This document shows, piece after piece, positions 6,353 to 6,413 of a DNA stretch of 6,413 nt. Position numbers and translations under genes: made by a program. Origin of the DNA: Candidatus Aminicenantota bacterium (GTDB lineage: Bacteria > Acidobacteriota > Aminicenantia > Aminicenantales > Aminicenantaceae); the NCBI GenBank assembly GCA_013139435.1, contig WTAW01000160.1, positions 1 to 6,413 of the forward strand, in the 5' to 3' direction. The notes below the pieces were generated by a model that did not search any database, was not told where the DNA came from, and saw nothing but the letters and a program-made list of their open reading frames with translations. Within the stretch, counting starts at the first letter, position 1, and every line of letters begins with the position of its first letter.

Positions 6353-6413
6353 AAAAGAGACCGAAAAGCTTGAGAGCCATAATGGTTATGGCGACTGCAA
6401 GGATGATACGGAT
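6351..6413 (-). CDS. C-terminal end of a probable membrane protein (5' part outside the window)
   Basis: Read from the right edge on the minus strand, one frame gives IRIILAVAITIMALKLFGLF (20 residues) and then TAA (6351-6353). The run is strongly hydrophobic with one Lys near its end, as in the final transmembrane helix of many transporters. TauE/SafE-type permeases often end in a similar ALKLL-like helix, but 20 residues are too few to name the family. One alternative minus-strand frame is also open to the window edge, but its sequence is polar and rich in His and Arg, so it is less likely. The gene converges on the aconitase gene. Confidence 0.5.
   Translation of the reverse strand: MRIILAVAITIMALKLFGLF

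Overview
This window holds two complete large genes, one small complete gene, and two genes cut by the window edges. From left to right they are: the C-terminal part of a COG4299-type membrane acyltransferase (+), a secreted GH2 beta-galactosidase (+), a small secreted-protein ORF (-), a divergent promoter region with a possible leader peptide, a 645-residue aconitase (+), a 220-base region without a convincing gene that contains a 15-bp inverted repeat, and the last 20 codons of a probable membrane protein (-).

Organism: a mid-GC bacterium, not identifiable to species. All three complete genes have clear Shine-Dalgarno sequences (AGGAG, GGAGGG, AAGGAGG). Both divergent promoters fit the sigma-70 consensus (TTGACA/TATAAG and TTGACT/TATAAA). 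This argues against Bacteroidota proper, although a secreted GH2 enzyme next to a COG4299 acyltransferase is a gene pair often seen in polysaccharide-degrading anaerobes of that and neighbouring phyla. The aconitase has the compact layout of about 645 residues often called Aquifex type, which is found in assorted anaerobes and deep-branching bacteria.

How the genes may work together: the acyltransferase and the beta-galactosidase lie on one strand, 64 bases apart, with no convincing terminator between them, so they are probably one glycan-use operon. The galactosidase would release sugars outside the cytoplasm and the membrane protein would acylate sugar residues. The aconitase has its own strong promoter and belongs to central metabolism (citrate to isocitrate). 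It has no evident functional link to the glycan genes.

Most noteworthy points: (1) the aconitase has serine where the first cysteine ligand of the [4Fe-4S] cluster is normally found, while the CxxC pair is kept; (2) the 72-codon minus-strand ORF has its own promoter, Shine-Dalgarno and signal peptide, and its stop codon overlaps that of the beta-galactosidase within a single TTAA; (3) the aconitase mRNA leader carries a 10-codon ORF with a strong Shine-Dalgarno, rich in Ile/Val/Phe; (4) perfect 15-bp inverted repeats bound a 199-bp segment between the aconitase and the last gene. I saw no CRISPR array, tRNA, rRNA, recognisable transposase, or clear new multi-gene system.
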